From Spiroplasma clarkii (GTDB lineage: Bacteria > Bacillota_I > Bacilli_A > Mycoplasmatales > Mycoplasmataceae): a stretch of 64,000 nt of DNA. The position numbers and the translations under genes were made by a program. The notes under the pieces are model-generated. The model was given only the letters and a program-made list of their open reading frames with translations. It ran no database searches and was not told where the DNA came from. Shown piece by piece: positions 62,173 through 64,000 of this stretch. Location: NCBI RefSeq assembly GCF_002795265.1, contig NZ_CP024870.1, positions 1,426,001 to 1,490,000 of the forward strand. Reading direction: 5' to 3'. Position 1 is the stretch's first letter. Every line of letters begins with the position of its first letter.

Positions 62173-64000
62173 ATGAACAAATTATTAACTTTTTTAGGAA
62201 TTATCAGTTTAACTACTAGCTTTAGTGCTAGCGTTTTAGCGTGCTCGCCAAAAAGCACAAATAAGGAATCAGACAATACAAGTTTAAATCAATTAATCAC
62301 AGAATTTAATGCAGCTGTTTCTAAAATAGTTTCTGATCACATAATTGAAAAAGCTAAAAGATTCAATATTGAGACTGAAGCTACTGGTATTTTCTCAATT
62401 AATGGACTTGAGAAATACGGAAAGACAGTTATTGATGGTGTAGAAAAGGCACCAAGTACTGCACTTGGTCCAGCAGAAATTAAAAAAATTGTTGATAAAT
62501 TTATCCTACTTTTAGATACACAAACATTAGAAAAAGAAATTGAGAACTTAGCCAAAGGTTTAAACCAGTTTGACATTCTTATAAATAATGGTGTTATTGT
62601 TAAAGACATTGGTTTTGATACAAGCTCGATTGAAATTAATTACACAAGATCTACTGAAGTCACTATTGATGCATTGTTTATGGCAGATATTAAAACAAAG
62701 CTTTTAGTATCATACCAGTATATTGGTTTTAAAAATGAACTAATTGGAAAAACCCTTTCTTCAAATTTAAGTCTGGTTTTAACTAATAATTCAGGAGTAA
62801 AAGAAGAACTTGATCAAGTTTATACAGACCTTGAAAATGCTTATCTTTTAGGAAATGAATTAAGTTGATGAACAGATAAAACCTTAAATTATGCTGTTGC
62901 TGATAGAAGTAAAATATTTGAAATGTATAATGACAACATTAGAATTGGTAAGCTTAACACTTATTATAAAGATAAAAATTTTGAAACCTTATTAAACAAT
63001 AGTATCCAAGTTGAGGGTGAGTGATTAACAAATACAAAGTTTCTTTTAGAAAATGTTGAAATTTTAAATGAACAGATTGATGCAAAAGTTGGTGCTGATA
63101 CAAGAGAAGTTAGAACCTATGAAAAAGGAGCAAGTGGAGTTGATTCACTGCACAAACCATTATTTTCAAAATTTGAAGAAAACGATTCTGAAATCAGTTT
63201 TGTAAATAGTGGTAAACAAAAAAATAATAAAGAAATCTACAACTTACTAAATAATAATGACACTAAAGCTAGCATTCAAAATTACCAAAATACATTAAAA
63301 AATGATTTAAACAAGCAAAGTAAAGCAGTTAGTTCATTAAATGAACTGTTTGAAAGAGATAACTTTATGAATGGTTCAGTGGTTTTACAAAAGATCAAAT
63401 TAGAAATTAACAAAGACTACTCAATAGATTTAAATCCTGTTACTATGAAATGAATCCTTGCAGTATCAGGTGAAAAGTGGGATAAAAATAAAAGTCTTAA
63501 TCAAACTCAACTTGGTGATGCAATGTACTTCAATACAGCTATGGGAATTAAATCCTATCTAGATGTTTTGGGTGTAAAACCCTCAACCAAGTCAATTGAA
63601 AGTGCAGAACTGGGTAATCCAAAAGTCTTTTTAACAGCAACTGGAGGCAGTGGTTCGGGTAATAATATTTGAACAGACTTAAATGGATGAGTCATTCACT
63701 TATCAATAAGAAATTCTTATATCGAACTTCACAATATTCTTTCATTGAAAACTGATAAATTATCAGATAAAAGACAATTGCTACTGACTCAAGGCTATCA
63801 AGGTGTTTTTGAACTACTAATTTGGGGTGTGGATAAAGATGGTCAAGTTACTTTTAATACAAATTTCTTTAACTACACAATTACTGGTAAAAATGAAGGC
63901 AATCAATTAACTGTTGGAAACACTTCAGGAGATCCTCTAAAAGTTGCTTTCAATTTGAGACTAAACTTTATTGATGTGACTTTTATTCTAGATTATTCCA
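62173..64000 (+). CDS. Large lipoprotein, member 2 of the family, 3' end outside the window
   Basis: At least 609 codons, running off the window. Leader MNKLLTFLGIISLTTSFSAS and lipobox VLAC. It shares with the 53.1-55.1 kb lipoprotein ERDNFMNGSVVLQ, WILAVSGEKW, GNPKVFLTATGG and LRLNFIDVTFILDYS; from this, about 20-30 residues are missing. The function is unknown. The opposite orientation of the two copies around the uvrB-folT operon argues against a simple tandem duplication. Confidence 0.85.

Noticed and set aside
1-64000. Numerous apparent gene fragments separated by TGA codons
   Set aside because: They are intact genes with TGA read as Trp; the joined products match family lengths and motifs. 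They are not pseudogenes.

Overview
This window is a low-GC segment of a Mollicute genome, most likely the Spiroplasma/Mesoplasma group (Entomoplasmatales). TGA must be read as tryptophan: nearly every recognisable family (PtsI, PcrA, UvrA, UvrB, AsnRS, PtsG, RNase R) is cut at TGA codons under the standard code and becomes full length with code 4, and TGG is also used. Signal-peptide lipoproteins, a PTS, L-lactate dehydrogenase and an AT-rich tmRNA with an alanine-rich tag fit that group. All CDS limits below use code 4. The genus is inferred, not proven.

Layout. (1) 1-7.2 kb: a citrate fermentation locus. A minus-strand operon runs citrate transporter (2HCT family, large N-terminal cytosolic extension), citD, citE, citF, a fusion of CitX with a GntR/FCD regulator, and citC, which is frameshifted in an A8 tract. 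The end of citG comes in on the plus strand and overlaps the citC end. Two identical 16-bp palindromes 31 bp apart lie upstream of the transporter and are the likely operators of the fused regulator. (2) 7.2-11.8 kb: crr (EIIA-Glc), a DUF4209 protein with an RNxxxHG motif, ptsI and ptsH. (3) 11.9-15.8 kb: glycosyltransferase, RDD protein, pcrA operon. (4) 16-19.9 kb: secreted protein and a duplicated Cys-containing lipoprotein pair. (5) 20-25.9 kb: deoD-tsaD-rpiR-manA-hydrolase-asnS. (6) 26-32.6 kb: BmpA/Nup-type nucleoside ABC transporter with an attenuator-like leader. (7) 32.7-40 kb: membrane proteins, trmB, mgtE, a degenerate GGDEF/EAL-like protein, tmRNA, and three related small membrane proteins. 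(8) 40-43 kb: ldh and ptsG. (9) 43-46.2 kb: secG-rnr-smpB. (10) 46.5-53 kb: rhodanese-like protein, lgt1-whiA-xre, and hprK-lgt2-trxB. (11) 53-64 kb: two related large lipoproteins flanking uvrB-uvrA-folC-folT.

How the parts work together. PtsI, HPr (His15 and Ser46 both present), EIIA, EIICB-Glc and HPr kinase/phosphorylase form a complete glucose PTS with its control kinase, feeding glycolysis to lactate dehydrogenase. The cit locus would import citrate and cleave it to acetate and oxaloacetate. tmRNA, SmpB and RNase R form a trans-translation/RNA decay set. FolT and FolC couple folate uptake to polyglutamylation. The most unusual features are the CitX-GntR fusion with its paired operators, the nucleoside-transporter leader, the second Lgt with altered active-site positions, and long cytosolic extensions added to several membrane proteins.
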